NCBI RefSeq assembly: GCF_900116645.1
Contig: NZ_FPBO01000002.1
Location: forward strand, 62,001-126,000
Reading direction: 5' to 3'
Length of the DNA: 64,000 nucleotides
DNA from: Pseudoduganella namucuonensis
GTDB lineage: Bacteria; Pseudomonadota; Gammaproteobacteria; Burkholderiales; Burkholderiaceae_D
Part shown: piece by piece, positions 51,407 through 61,544 of the stretch
Layout of the letters: each line of letters begins with the position of its first letter
Position numbering within the stretch: the stretch's first letter is position 1
Position numbers and translations under genes: made by a program
The notes under the pieces: model-generated
The model's input: only the letters and a program-made list of their open reading frames with translations
What the model was told of the DNA's origin: nothing
The model's database searches: none

Positions 51407-52671
51407 AGGCGGAAGTCGATGTGGGAGGGACGGCCGGGCAGCGCCAGCCGGGCCGTGGCGCGCGGCGATTCGGCCACCACCTCGCCGCGCCGCATCACCA
51501 GCCGGCGCGCGGCGCGCAGCCGTATCGCCTCCACCGGGCTGGACGCGTCCAGCAGCACCAGGTCGGCGTGGCAGCCCGGGTGCAGGCCGTAGCCCTCCAG
51601 CCCCAGGATGCGGGCCGGCGTCTCGGTGACGGCGGCGAAGCAGGCGCGCATCGCGTCCTGTCCCGTCATCTGCGCCACGTGCAGGCCCATGTGCGCCACC
51701 TCCAGCATGTCGCCCGAGCCCAGGCTGTACCACGGGTCCATCACGCAGTCGTGGCCGAAGGCGACGTCGATGCCGGCGGCCAGCAGTTCCGGCACGCGCG
51801 TCATGCCGCGCCGCTTCGGATAGGTGTCGTGGCGGCCCTGCAAGGTGATGTTGATCAGCGGATTGGCGATGGCCGCCACGCCCGCCTCGCGCATCAGCGG
51901 CAGCAGCTTGCTCACGTAATAGTTGTCCATGGAATGCATGGAGGTCAGGTGCGAGCCGGCCACGCGGCCATGCAGGCCCAGGCGGTTGCTGTGGTAGGCC
52001 AGCGTTTCCACGTGGCGCGACATGGGGTCGTCCGACTCGTCGCAGTGCATGTCCACGCGCAGGCCCCGCTCGGCGGCGAATTCGCACAGGATGCGCACGG
52101 ACTCGGCGCCGTCGGCCATGGTGCGCTCGAAATGGGGGATGCCGCCCACCACGTCCACGCCCATGGCGACGGCCCGCTTCAGGTTGGCCAGCGCGGTCGG
52201 GCTGCGCAGCACGCCGTCCTGGGGGAAGGCCACCAGCTGCATGTCCAGGTAGGGGGCGACGCGGCGCTTGACGTCCAGCAGCGCCTCCACCGCCAGCAGG
52301 CGGTCGTCGCACACGTCCACGTGGGTGCGGATCGCCAACAGGCCACGCGCGACGGCCCAGTCGCAGTATTGCAACGCCCGCTCAACCAGCGCCTCCTGGG
52401 TCAGGTCCGGCTTCAGCTCGCCCCACAGCGCGATGCCTTCAAGCAAGGTGCCGGACTGGTTCACGCGCGGCAGGCCGTAGCTGAGGGTGGCGTCCATGTG
52501 GAAATGGGCGTCCACGAAGGGCGGCGAGACCAGGTCGCCGCCCGCGTCGATCTCCCGCGCGCCCTGCACGGCCAGCGACGGGCCTACCTCGGCGATGCGG
52601 CCGCCCGCTATGGCCAAGTCCATGCCGCGCCGGCCATCGGGCAGGCTGGCGTTGCGTATCACGACATCCAT
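51403..52671 (-). CDS. codA: cytosine deaminase (amidohydrolase)
   Basis: 422 residues, cytoplasmic. It follows E. coli CodA closely along the whole length: PPFVDAHFHMD (metal His pair), NQSGTLLEGIALW, THVDV, VAFPQDG, VVGGIPHFE, DMHCDESDD, SHLTSMHS, LQGRHDTYPKRRGMTRV and FGHDCVMDPWY with the metal-binding Asp. It deaminates cytosine to uracil for pyrimidine salvage. Related amidohydrolases accept isoguanine or other rings, so the substrate is likely rather than certain. It is the first gene of a two-gene operon with the GNAT gene. Confidence 0.9.
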   Translation of the reverse strand: MDVVIRNASLPDGRRGMDLAIAGGRIAEVGPSLAVQGAREIDAGGDLVSPPFVDAHFHMDATLSYGLPRVNQSGTLLEGIALWGELKPDLTQEALVERALQYCDWAVARGLLAIRTHVDVCDDRLLAVEALLDVKRRVAPYLDMQLVAFPQDGVLRSPTALANLKRAVAMGVDVVGGIPHFERTMADGAESVRILCEFAAERGLRVDMHCDESDDPMSRHVETLAYHSNRLGLHGRVAGSHLTSMHSMDNYYVSKLLPLMREAGVAAIANPLINITLQGRHDTYPKRRGMTRVPELLAAGIDVAFGHDCVMDPWYSLGSGDMLEVAHMGLHVAQMTGQDAMRACFAAVTETPARILGLEGYGLHPGCHADLVLLDASSPVEAIRLRAARRLVMRRGEVVAESPRATARLALPGRPSHIDFRL

Positions 52672-52912
52672 CTCGGCTCCCAGAGTATGCGATCAGCGAT
52701 TGTAGGCAGAGGGCGGCGCGGCGCGCAAACGATATCGCGATGTTGCAGTGCATTAATTTTTGACGCGGCGCGCGCCGCCGGGCCAGTCCCGCCGCGGCGC
52801 CTTGTGTTATGCAAGCGAGGCGGATAGCGGAAAAAATAACTTTTCAGGGCTTGAAAACAAAGCTAGAATGAATTTTATTGCAGCGCAATATAAACCGTTT
52901 TCAGGAGAAGTC

Positions 52913-53641
52913 ATGTTTTCGTTCACCGAACAGTTTTCCGCAGCCACTGCCAACGCCAAATCGCAGCTGGAAACTCAGCTTGACATCGCCAACCACTACG
53001 CGAGCACCGCGTTTCAAGGCGTGCAGCAAGTGATCGCACTGAACTTCAGCGCCACCAAGGCATCGGTCGAAAAAACCTCGGCCGCCACCAAGCACTTGCT
53101 GGAAGCCAAGGATCCGCGCGAATTCTTCACGCTGAACACCGCGCAGACGCCCAACTTCGACAATCTGCTGGCCTACAGCCGCGAGCTGTACAGCATCACC
53201 ACCCGCACCCAGGCCGAACTGCTGGAGCTGGTGAAGGAACAGATCAAGGACGCCACCGCCGCGACCGCCGCCGTGGCCGCCAAGCCGCTGGCCCTGGTCA
53301 ACCAGGTGGCCGCGCCGGTCGCCGCCGCCGTCAAGCCGGCCGCCGCCCCGGTCCCGGCACCCGCCGCGCCCGAGCCGGCGCCCGCTCCGGCCGCCGCCGC
53401 CGCGCCGCTGGTGGTGGAAGCCGCCCCGGAAGCGCAGGAAGAGGAAGTGGTTGAAGCCCCGGCGGCATCGCCGAAAGCCGCAGCCAAAGCCGAAGCCAAG
53501 GCCAAGCCTGCGACGCCAGCCAAGCCGGTGGTGGAAGCCGTCGCCGAACTGGGCGGCAAACCAGCCGCCAATAAGCCGGTCGCCGCCGAAATCCCGGAAG
53601 CCAAGCCTGTGGTGCTGAAGTCGGTTTCGCCTAAGAAATAA
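52913..53641 (+). CDS. phaP: phasin family protein
   Basis: 242 residues. The first about 130 form the helical phasin domain (FSFTEQFSAATANAKSQ, LDIANHYASTAFQGVQQVIALN, LLAYSRELYSITTRTQ) that coats polyhydroxyalkanoate granules. The rest is a long Ala/Pro/Lys-rich tail with acidic patches, typical of the longer betaproteobacterial phasins. The ATG at 52913 has AGGAG 6 bases upstream; in-frame codons further up lie in non-coding sequence. A hairpin terminator follows at 53671-53694. Confidence 0.9.
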   Translation: MFSFTEQFSAATANAKSQLETQLDIANHYASTAFQGVQQVIALNFSATKASVEKTSAATKHLLEAKDPREFFTLNTAQTPNFDNLLAYSRELYSITTRTQAELLELVKEQIKDATAATAAVAAKPLALVNQVAAPVAAAVKPAAAPVPAPAAPEPAPAPAAAAAPLVVEAAPEAQEEEVVEAPAASPKAAAKAEAKAKPATPAKPVVEAVAELGGKPAANKPVAAEIPEAKPVVLKSVSPKK

Positions 53642-53670
53642 TCCCAAAGTCATCTCGCGGTAACTCCAAG

Positions 53671-53694
53671 ACCAACGGCGAATCCGCCGTTGGT
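53671..53694 (+). terminator. terminator hairpin of the phasin gene
   Basis: ACCAACGGCG (53671-53680) pairs perfectly with CGCCGTTGGT (53685-53694) over a 4-base loop. The following sequence is C/T-rich rather than a pure T-run. Confidence 0.65.
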
Positions 53695-53766
53695 TCCCCT
53701 TCCCTCCCCCTGCACGCGCCGCGTGCCTGAGGTATCCTAGCGGGCTTGACGCTGCGAGGATATTTC

Positions 53767-55530
53767 ATGAGTTTATCGAGGCTACTCGCGGGCTTCGTGC
53801 GCCAGCACTGGCCCGCGTATTCCGCCGCCGCGGCCATGCTTACCGGTGTGGCCCTGATCAGCATCTGGATACCGCGCCAGATCGGCGCCATGATCGACGG
53901 ACTGGCCGCCCACACGCTCGACGCCGCCGGACTGATGACCCAGATCGGCCTGCTGCTGGCGGTCGGCGTGGTCAACTACCTGCTGCGCGCCCGCTGGCGC
54001 ATGGCCCTGTATTCGGTCGCCTACCGGCTCGGCATGGACCTGCGCACGCGCTTCTACGCGCGCCTGTCGCGCCAGGGCCCCGCCTTCTACCAGAACCGCA
54101 GCACCGGCGACCTGATGGCGCTGGCCACCAACGATATCGACGCCATCGAAATGACGGCCGGCGAGGCCATGCTGGCCGGCTTCGACGGCGCGCTGACCCT
54201 GGTGACCGTGCTCGGCATCATGATGCTGGGCGTGGACTGGCGCCTGGCCAGCATCGCCCTGCTGCCCTTCCCCTTGATGGCGCTGGCGTTCTGGCGCATC
54301 TCCAGCCACATCCACACCGCCTCGGCCGATTCGCTGCAGCGCTTCAGCGCGCTGAACGGGCACGTGCAGGAAACCCTGTCCGGCGTGCGCACGCTGCGCG
54401 CGCTGGGGCTGGAGCGGCGCAGCGGCGCCCAGTTCAGCGACCTGGCCGGCCACGCGGCCAAGGCCAGTCTCACGGCGCAGGTGTGGGAGGCGGCCTACGA
54501 GCCCGCCGTCGGCCTGACCCTGACCGCCGCCACCGGCCTGACCCTCGGCCTGGGCGGCTACCTGGTGTGGCAGGGCGAACTCACCATCGGCGCGCTCACC
54601 AGCTTCAGCATGTACCTCGGCCAGTTGATCTGGCCCATGTTCGCGGCCGGCTGGGTGCTGTCGCTGATCGAACGCGGCCGCGCCGCCTACGCCCGCCTGC
54701 AACCGATGCTGGACGCGCCGCTGGCCATCGACGACCACGGCAAGCGGACCGGGCTGCCTCCCGGCGAACTGGCGTTCGACAACATCGGCTACGCCTACCC
54801 CGGCCAGACCGAGCCGGCGCTGCGCGACATCAGCGTGCGCCTGCTGCCGGGCCAGACGCTGGGCCTGGTCGGCCCCACCGGCTCCGGCAAGTCCACCCTG
54901 CTGCGCGTGCTGCTGCGCCAGCTCACGCCGCAGCATGGCAAGGTGAGCTGGAGCGGCCACGCCATCGACGAATACACGCTGGGCACGCTGCGCGCGGCCA
55001 TCAGCTGGGTGCCGCAGGAGTCGTTCCTGTTCTCGGCCTCGATCGCGGACAACATCGCCCTGGCCAAGCCGGGCGCCACCCGCGCGGAGATCGAGCGCGC
55101 GGCCGACCTGGCCGCCATCCACGACGACATCCTGCTGTTCCCCCACGGCTACGAGACCGAGGTGGGCGAAAAGGGCATCACGCTGTCCGGCGGCCAGCGC
55201 CAGCGCGTGGCCATCGCCCGCGCGCTGCTGGCCAACAACGCGCTGCTGTTGCTGGACGACGCCCTGTCGGCGGTCGACACCGGCACCGAGACGCGCATCC
55301 TGGAACACCTGGAGGAGCTGCGCCAGGAAGGCAAACGGACCGGCGCCGAGCGCAGCGCCATCATCGCCAGCCACCGCCTGAGCGCGGTGGTCAACGCCGA
55401 CCTGATCGTGGTGCTGCGCGACGGCCGCGTCAGCGAGACCGGCACCCACGAGAGCCTGCTCGCGCGGGACGGCTGGTACGCCAGCCAGTGGCGCTATCAA
55501 CAACTGGAGGCCAGCCTTGACGCTCTCTAA
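53767..55530 (+). CDS. mdlA: ABC exporter half-transporter, MdlA-like
   Basis: 587 residues: six membrane helices (about 1-300) and an ABC ATPase with Walker A GPTGSGKST, Q-loop, signature LSGGQRQR and Walker B LLLLDDALSAVD. The order and ending (RYQQLEASLDAL) match E. coli MdlA. It forms a heterodimer with the next gene; the two overlap by 14 bp. The catalytic residue after Walker B is Asp (LDDALS), where Glu is normal, so its composite site is likely degenerate, as is common in heterodimeric exporters. The ATG at 53767 follows GAGGA. Substrates are probably lipophilic compounds. Confidence 0.9.
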   Translation: MSLSRLLAGFVRQHWPAYSAAAAMLTGVALISIWIPRQIGAMIDGLAAHTLDAAGLMTQIGLLLAVGVVNYLLRARWRMALYSVAYRLGMDLRTRFYARLSRQGPAFYQNRSTGDLMALATNDIDAIEMTAGEAMLAGFDGALTLVTVLGIMMLGVDWRLASIALLPFPLMALAFWRISSHIHTASADSLQRFSALNGHVQETLSGVRTLRALGLERRSGAQFSDLAGHAAKASLTAQVWEAAYEPAVGLTLTAATGLTLGLGGYLVWQGELTIGALTSFSMYLGQLIWPMFAAGWVLSLIERGRAAYARLQPMLDAPLAIDDHGKRTGLPPGELAFDNIGYAYPGQTEPALRDISVRLLPGQTLGLVGPTGSGKSTLLRVLLRQLTPQHGKVSWSGHAIDEYTLGTLRAAISWVPQESFLFSASIADNIALAKPGATRAEIERAADLAAIHDDILLFPHGYETEVGEKGITLSGGQRQRVAIARALLANNALLLLDDALSAVDTGTETRILEHLEELRQEGKRTGAERSAIIASHRLSAVVNADLIVVLRDGRVSETGTHESLLARDGWYASQWRYQQLEASLDAL

Positions 55531-57313
55531 ACCGCCCGCAGACACGGTGGGCAAGCAGACCGCGCAGGCGTTCGGCCTGCTGCGCCGGGCCGCAGAGCCG
55601 GACCTGCGCCACCTGTACTGGGCGCTGCTGTGGCTGGTCCTGGCGGCCGGCCTGGAGGTGCTGGGGCCGATCGCCGGCAAGGCGCTGATCGACGAGCACC
55701 TGCTGCCGCGCCACCTGGACTGGCCGCGCATGTGGATGCTGCTGGGCGGCGTGCTGCTGACCGGCTGGATCGCCAGCGCGCTGCGCTACTGGCAGCTGGT
55801 GCGCCTGTCCGGCCTGGCGATGCGCTCGGTGCAGCGCCTGCGCGAGCAGGTCTACGGCCACGTGCTGCGCCTGCCCATGGCCTTCTTTGACCGCGCCATC
55901 ACCGGCCAGCTGGTGTCGCGCGTGACCAACGACACCGAGGCCGTGAAATCGCTGTACGTGCAAGTGCTGTTCGTGATGCTCGACAGCACCATCGTGCTGG
56001 TCGGCACCGTGATCGCCATGGCTTGGCTGGACTGGCGCATGATGCTGATCGTGCTGGCGCTGCTGCCGGCGGTGCTGGGCATCGTGTGGCTGTACCAGCG
56101 CCTGAGCGCGCCGGCCGTGACGCGCGCGCGCCAGCTGCGCAGCGAGATCAACGGCCAGATGGCCGAGTCCATCAGCGGCATGCAGGTGCTGCAGGCGAAC
56201 AACGCGGAACAGCGCTTCGCCGACCGCTTCGGCAAGACCAACACCGAGCACTACACCATGCGCGTGGCCGAGATGCGCGCCAACGCCTGGCTGCTGCGCC
56301 CGGCGCTGGACCTCTTGAACGTGGTGCTGCTGGCCTCCGTCATCTACATGTTCGGGCAGCGGACGATGAGCGCGGCCGAGGTCGGCGTGCTGTACGCCTT
56401 CATCAGCTACATCGCGCGCGTGATCGAGCCGCTGATCCAGATCACCATGCAGTTCAGCCAGCTGCAGCAATCGGTGGTGGCCACCGCCCGCGTGGCCGCG
56501 CTGCTGGACGAGCCGGTGGCGGTGGAGCACGCGGCCGACCAGGCGCTGGCGTCCGCCGGCGAGGCGCCCGAGGCGCCCGGCGTGCCGGCCGTCTCCATCC
56601 GCGGCGTGAACTTCGCCTACGCCGGCGGCCAGACCGTGCTGCACGACCTGTCGCTGGACATCCCGCGGGGCGCCTTCTTCGGCATCGTCGGCCACACCGG
56701 CAGCGGCAAGTCCACCCTGCTGTCGCTGCTGCTGCGCTACTACCCGGTGGCCGTGGGCGGCATCGCCATCCACGGCGCGCGCCTGGAGGGCATCCCGAAC
56801 GAGCGCTTCCGCAACGACGTGGGCCTGGTGCCGCAAGACCCCTTCCTGCTGGCGGCCTCGGCGCGCGAGAACATCGACATGGGCCGCGGCCTGTCCGACG
56901 CCGACATCGAGGCGGCCGCGCGCGCCGCCCACGCGCACGACTTCATCGCCGCGCTCGAGCACGGCTACGCCACGCCGCTGGGCGAAGGCGGCTCGCGCCT
57001 GTCCAGCGGCCAGAAGCAGCTGATCGCCATCGCCCGCGCGCTGGCCGGCAAGCCGCGCATCCTGCTGCTGGACGAGGCCACCTCGCGCATCGACAGCCAG
57101 ACCGAGCAGATCGTGCAGACCGCGCTGCACGAGTTGCGCGGACGCGTCACCATCATCGCCATCGCGCACCGGCTGTCGACCATCCGCGAGGCCGACCGCA
57201 TCATCGTGCTGAACCACGGCCGCATCAGCGAGGCCGGCCCGCACGAGGACCTGATGCGCATCGAGGGCGGCCTGTACCAGCGGCTTTACCTGCTGCAGCA
57301 GTTGGCGGCCTGA
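55517..57313 (+). CDS. mdlB: ABC exporter half-transporter, MdlB-like
   Basis: 598 residues from a TTG at 55517 that overlaps the mdlA-like gene by 14 bp and uses GGAGG inside it. Six membrane helices precede the ATPase: Walker A GHTGSGKST, signature LSSGQKQL, Walker B ILLLDEATSRID with the catalytic Glu. So this half carries the complete Walker B Glu that the partner lacks, while its own signature is slightly changed (SSGQ). That asymmetry fits a heterodimer with one active ATP site. It is the last gene of the operon. Confidence 0.9.
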   Translation: MTLSKPPADTVGKQTAQAFGLLRRAAEPDLRHLYWALLWLVLAAGLEVLGPIAGKALIDEHLLPRHLDWPRMWMLLGGVLLTGWIASALRYWQLVRLSGLAMRSVQRLREQVYGHVLRLPMAFFDRAITGQLVSRVTNDTEAVKSLYVQVLFVMLDSTIVLVGTVIAMAWLDWRMMLIVLALLPAVLGIVWLYQRLSAPAVTRARQLRSEINGQMAESISGMQVLQANNAEQRFADRFGKTNTEHYTMRVAEMRANAWLLRPALDLLNVVLLASVIYMFGQRTMSAAEVGVLYAFISYIARVIEPLIQITMQFSQLQQSVVATARVAALLDEPVAVEHAADQALASAGEAPEAPGVPAVSIRGVNFAYAGGQTVLHDLSLDIPRGAFFGIVGHTGSGKSTLLSLLLRYYPVAVGGIAIHGARLEGIPNERFRNDVGLVPQDPFLLAASARENIDMGRGLSDADIEAAARAAHAHDFIAALEHGYATPLGEGGSRLSSGQKQLIAIARALAGKPRILLLDEATSRIDSQTEQIVQTALHELRGRVTIIAIAHRLSTIREADRIIVLNHGRISEAGPHEDLMRIEGGLYQRLYLLQQLAA

Positions 57314-57443
57314 CGGTCGCCTGGTTCCTCGACGCCCGCTGATCAATTGTGCGTCAGGCGCACGGTAGCACGTACCAAAGTACAAGTTACTTATTTTCAT
57401 GCTATACCGATACCGAAGCGCCCATTCGCCTCGGAGGTAAGCC

Positions 57444-59258
57444 ATGCGCCACTTATCGATCAAGCAAAGTTTCACGGCGATGTTCCTGCTGACCTTGCTG
57501 CTGGCCGCGCTCACCATGTGGGCGCTGCTGCGGGTGGCCGACAAGCAGGCGGCGGCCACGGCCGCCAGCCAGGCGCGCTACCAGTCCTATCTGCTGGCCG
57601 ACGAACTGCGCCAAAGCTCGGACGACCTGACCCGCCTGGCGCGCACCTACGTGGTGACCGGCGAGGCGGCCTACGAGCGGCAATACATGGACATCCTCGA
57701 CATCCGCAACGGCAAGAAGCCGCGCCCCGCGAACTATGAACGCATCTATTGGGATCTGGTGGCCGGCGGCCTGCCGGTGCCCCCCTCCAGCGGCCAGACC
57801 GTGGCGCTGCAGGAGCTGATGAAGCAGGCCGGCTTCACCGAGCGGGAATTCGCCAAGCTGCGGGAGGCCCAGGGCAATTCGGACGGCCTGGTGAAAACCG
57901 AGGTGATCGCGATGAACGCCGTCAAGGGCCTGTTCGACGACGGCAAGGGCGGCTTCACGCGCCAGGGCGAGCCCGACCTGGAGCTGGCGCGCCGTATCAT
58001 GCACGACCCGGTGTACCACCAGAACAAGGCCCGCATCATGCAGCCGCTGAACGAATTCCTGTCGCTGCTGGACGCGCGCACGGCCGCCGCCGTGGGCCGC
58101 GCGGAACAGGACACCCGCACCGCCTTCGCCATCGCCGTGGCGCTGCTGGCGCTGTCGGTGGCGGCGTCCGTCGTCAGCCTGCTGCTGGTGTACCGCTACA
58201 TCAAGCGCAACCTGGACACGGCGATCGACGCCGCCGGCCGCATCGCGGCGGGCGACCTCAGCACGGCGGTGTCGGTGGAGCACCGGGACGAGGTGGGCAC
58301 GCTGATGCAGTCGATCGCCACCATCAACAGCAACCTGGCCGACATGATCGGCAACATCCGCGGCAGCACCGAGGAAATGACGGTGGCCACCAACGAGATC
58401 GCGCTGGGCAACGCCGACCTGTCGGCGCGCACCGAGGCGCAAGCCAGTTCGCTGCAGCAAACCGCCAGCTCGATGGAGACGCTGACCGGAACCGTGCAGC
58501 GCAACGCCGGCAACGCCAGCCAGGCCAACCAGCTGGCCGCCACCGCCTCCGAGGTCGCGGCCAAGGGCGGCGACGTGGTGGCCCAGGTGGTCACCACCAT
58601 GGGCGCGATCAAGGAGAGCTCCGGCAAGATCAGCGACATCATCGGCGTGATCGACGGCATCGCCTTCCAGACCAACATCCTGGCCCTGAACGCGGCGGTG
58701 GAGGCGGCCCGCGCGGGCGAACAGGGCCGCGGCTTCGCCGTGGTGGCCAGCGAGGTGCGCAACCTGGCCCAACGCAGCGCCGGCGCCGCCAAGGAAATCA
58801 AGGCCTTGATCAGCGATTCGGTGGACCGGGTGGACACCGGCGGCCGCCTGGTCGACGAGGCGGGCCGGACCATGGCGCAGATCGTCTCGTCGGTGCGGCA
58901 GGTGGCGGCCATCATGGCCGAGATCACCAGCGCCAGCCAGGAGCAAAGCACGGGCATCGGCGAGGTGAACCTCGCGGTCGGGCAGATGGACGGTATCACC
59001 CAGCAGAACGCCGCGCTGGTGGAGCAGGCGGCGGCGGCGGCCGAAAGCCTGCAGGAGCAGGCCCAGGCGCTGAACCGCGCGGTCAGCATGTTCCACCTGG
59101 CCGACGCGCAGGCGGGGCGCCGCGGCTCGGCCGCCCCCGCCCGGGCCCCGGCGCCCTCCCCGGCCGCCCCGCCGGCGCGGGCGAAAAACGCGCCGGCGCT
59201 GCCGCGCGCGCCGGCGCGGCCCACCGCTCCCGGCGGCGACGACTGGGAAGAGTTTTAA
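57444..59258 (+). CDS. methyl-accepting chemotaxis protein
   Basis: 604 residues with GGAGGT before ATG 57444. Membrane segments at about 11-31 and 226-252 enclose a periplasmic sensor of about 195 residues ([20 protein letters not shown], similar to sensors seen in other betaproteobacterial receptors). HAMP and a signalling domain follow, with the [14 protein letters not shown] tip. The C-terminus is a Pro/Ala/Arg-rich linker ending GGDDWEEF, a possible methylase-tether pentapeptide (DWEEF, cf. NWETF). The ligand is unknown. Confidence 0.93.
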   Translation: MRHLSIKQSFTAMFLLTLLLAALTMWALLRVADKQAAATAASQARYQSYLLADELRQSSDDLTRLARTYVVTGEAAYERQYMDILDIRNGKKPRPANYERIYWDLVAGGLPVPPSSGQTVALQELMKQAGFTEREFAKLREAQGNSDGLVKTEVIAMNAVKGLFDDGKGGFTRQGEPDLELARRIMHDPVYHQNKARIMQPLNEFLSLLDARTAAAVGRAEQDTRTAFAIAVALLALSVAASVVSLLLVYRYIKRNLDTAIDAAGRIAAGDLSTAVSVEHRDEVGTLMQSIATINSNLADMIGNIRGSTEEMTVATNEIALGNADLSARTEAQASSLQQTASSMETLTGTVQRNAGNASQANQLAATASEVAAKGGDVVAQVVTTMGAIKESSGKISDIIGVIDGIAFQTNILALNAAVEAARAGEQGRGFAVVASEVRNLAQRSAGAAKEIKALISDSVDRVDTGGRLVDEAGRTMAQIVSSVRQVAAIMAEITSASQEQSTGIGEVNLAVGQMDGITQQNAALVEQAAAAAESLQEQAQALNRAVSMFHLADAQAGRRGSAAPARAPAPSPAAPPARAKNAPALPRAPARPTAPGGDDWEEF

Positions 59259-59355
59259 GGCCGAAATTACAATTGAAACAACTTTTCCGCCGACGGGCTG
59301 TGCATTTTTCGGGAAAATCTGAGGCTGGGCTTGGCTTTCCGACCTGCAACAAGAA

Positions 59356-59361
59356 TATAAT
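59356..59361 (+). promoter_or_regulatory. consensus -10 box before the TPR-GGDEF gene
   Basis: A perfect TATAAT. Transcription from it would begin near 59368. That makes the in-frame TTG at 59374 almost leaderless and favours the TTG at 59416, which has a ribosome site. No convincing -35 box lies at 17 bp. Confidence 0.5.
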
Positions 59362-59415
59362 TGTCTAGACACTTTGCGCAAAATCAATGCAAAGATCTGG
59401 AAAGGGATATCCAAG

Positions 59416-61521
59416 TTGGCAGGCTTCCGGGATCAGTCGTTTACTCGCGGCATGCGGCTGCTGGCGGCCGCATGCGTCCTGGCGCCCGCGCTGGCCTGGG
59501 GCCAGCCGCCGCTGGACGCGGCCATCGCCGAAATCCGCGACCAGGCGCGCTTCGTGCCGGACAAGGCCCTGGTCCAGCTGCAAAAGATGGAGCCCGCCGC
59601 GCGCGCCGCGCCGCCCGCCACCAAGGCCGAATTCCTGGCCCAGCTCAGCTTCGCCTGGCGCCAGCTGGGCAAACACGAAACCGCCCTGCTGCTGGCCGAC
59701 GAACTGGTCGTGTTCGGCCGCGCCCAGGGCGACGCCGTCATCCTGGCCAAGGGATTGCTGAGCAAGGCCTACGTACTGTCGTCCATGTCCGAGCGCAAGG
59801 CCGCGCACGAGTTGGCCTTCGAGGCGGAGAAGATCGCCAACGGCACGGCCGACCTGGCGCTGCGGGTGCAGGCCACCATCACCTCCGGCCAGTCCTACGC
59901 CGAACAGGGCAATTTCCCGGTCGCGCTGGCCAAGCTGCAGACGGCGGTCGACCTGGGCCGCCAGATCGACGACCTGCTGCCTCTGGCCACCGCGCTCAAC
60001 GCGATGGCCCTGCTGTACGGCCAGATGAAGGAATACGACAAGGGCTGGGAGGTGCTGGACGAGTCGGTGCGGATCGCCGACAAGCTCGATTCGCCCGGCC
60101 GCCGCGTGCTGGCCAGAAAGACCGAATACGGCCTGGCCATCGATTCCAAGCAGCCCAAGCGCGCGCTGGCCGCGCTGCAGGCGGGGCTGGAACTGGGACG
60201 GCAGATGGGCGCGCGCTCGCTGGTGGCCGACACCCTGGTCAACCTATCCGACAGCTACCTGAAGCAACACGACTACCCGAAGGCCCTGCGCTACAGTGTC
60301 GAGGCCCTGCAGGCGGGCGCCGAGTTGAACGACCTCGGCCTGAACGCCACCGCCTACGTCAACAAGGGACAGGCCGAGCTGGGCATGGGCCGCCTGGCCG
60401 AGGGCAAGAAGAGCTTCGAGGCCGGCCTGGCCCACTTCCAGAAAATCGGCGACAAGCCCGAGCTGCAGGCGGTGCTGATGGAGTACGGCCAGGCGCTGGA
60501 ACGGGTGGGCGACTACGCCGGCGCCATCAACGCCTACCACCGCGAGCGCGCCATCTCCAGCGACCTGTTCGAGCAACAGCGCCAGAAGGCCATGTGGGAC
60601 TTGCAGGAAAAGTACGAGACCGAAAAGAAGCGGCGCCAGATCGAACTGCTCAGCCGCGAGAACCAGGTCAAGAGCGCCGAGATCGACAACCGCCGCCTGC
60701 AGCAGCGCGTGTGGTGGCTGCTGGCCGTGGTGTTCGCGCTGGCGTCGGTGATCGTGGGGCTGCTGTACCGCAAGGTGCGCCAGGCCAACGCGCAGCTGGA
60801 AGTGAAGAACATGGAACTCAAGGCGCAGAGCTCGCTAGACCCGTTGACCTCGCTGTACAACCGCCGCCACTTCCAGGAATTCATGCGCACCCACAACCAC
60901 GTGGAGCGCCGCGGCGCGGCCGGCGAGGACATCGTCGGCGCCCTGTTCCTGCTGGACGTGGACCACTTCAAGCACGTCAACGACACCTACGGCCACGCCG
61001 CCGGCGACGTGGTGCTGAAGCTGATCGCGGAAAACCTGCGGGTGGCGTTGCGGGAAACGGACATGATCGTGCGCTGGGGCGGCGAGGAATTCCTGGCCTT
61101 CCTGCCGGCCATCCCGCGCAGCGGCGTGGACGAGATCGCGCGCCGCATCCTCACCACCATCTCCGCCCAGCGCATCGAGTACCAGGGGCACAGCTTCGGC
61201 GTGAACGTCTCGGTGGGCTTCGCGCCCTTCCCGCTGATCCCGGCCGACACGCCGCTGCCGTGGGAGCGCGCGGTCAACCTGGTGGACATGGCGCTGTACC
61301 TGGCCAAGGCCCACGGCCGCAACCGCGCCTACGGCGTGCGCGGCTTCGACCGCTTCAGCCAGACCTCGATGGAGGCCATCGAGCAGGACCTGGAGCGCGC
61401 GTGGCGCGCCGGCTTCGTCGATCTGAGCGTGGTGCTGGGCGGTTCGCCGGACGCGCCGCCGCCGCCGAACGAGCACAGCAACGTGGTGCCGCTGAAGCAG
61501 GCCTTCAAGGCCGGCAACTGA
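59416..61521 (+). CDS. TPR-containing periplasmic sensor with GGDEF (GGEEF) domain
   Basis: About 701 residues from the TTG at 59416 (AAGGGA upstream). TTG 59374 and ATG 59452 are alternatives in the same frame. A signal peptide or anchor (MRLLAAACVLAPALAWG) is followed by some 350 residues of TPR-like helical repeats (LATALNAMALLYGQMKEY, VADTLVNLSDSYLKQHDY), a coiled coil and a membrane helix (VWWLLAVVFALASVIVGLLY). The GGDEF domain has an intact GGEEF (RWGGEEFLAF) and DPLTSLYNRR. The RxxD inhibitory site, RETD, lies five residues before GGEEF. It should make cyclic di-GMP in response to a periplasmic partner bound by the repeats. Confidence 0.88.
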   Translation: MAGFRDQSFTRGMRLLAAACVLAPALAWGQPPLDAAIAEIRDQARFVPDKALVQLQKMEPAARAAPPATKAEFLAQLSFAWRQLGKHETALLLADELVVFGRAQGDAVILAKGLLSKAYVLSSMSERKAAHELAFEAEKIANGTADLALRVQATITSGQSYAEQGNFPVALAKLQTAVDLGRQIDDLLPLATALNAMALLYGQMKEYDKGWEVLDESVRIADKLDSPGRRVLARKTEYGLAIDSKQPKRALAALQAGLELGRQMGARSLVADTLVNLSDSYLKQHDYPKALRYSVEALQAGAELNDLGLNATAYVNKGQAELGMGRLAEGKKSFEAGLAHFQKIGDKPELQAVLMEYGQALERVGDYAGAINAYHRERAISSDLFEQQRQKAMWDLQEKYETEKKRRQIELLSRENQVKSAEIDNRRLQQRVWWLLAVVFALASVIVGLLYRKVRQANAQLEVKNMELKAQSSLDPLTSLYNRRHFQEFMRTHNHVERRGAAGEDIVGALFLLDVDHFKHVNDTYGHAAGDVVLKLIAENLRVALRETDMIVRWGGEEFLAFLPAIPRSGVDEIARRILTTISAQRIEYQGHSFGVNVSVGFAPFPLIPADTPLPWERAVNLVDMALYLAKAHGRNRAYGVRGFDRFSQTSMEAIEQDLERAWRAGFVDLSVVLGGSPDAPPPPNEHSNVVPLKQAFKAGN

Positions 61522-61544
61522 GCGCGCCCGCCAACCGGGCACGC

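Noticed and set aside
57361-57400. GTAC-CAAA-GTAC palindrome before the second chemoreceptor, looked at as a HexR-like box
   Set aside because: It does not fit TGTAGT-N3-ACTACA in arm sequence or spacing and no glucan gene is near.
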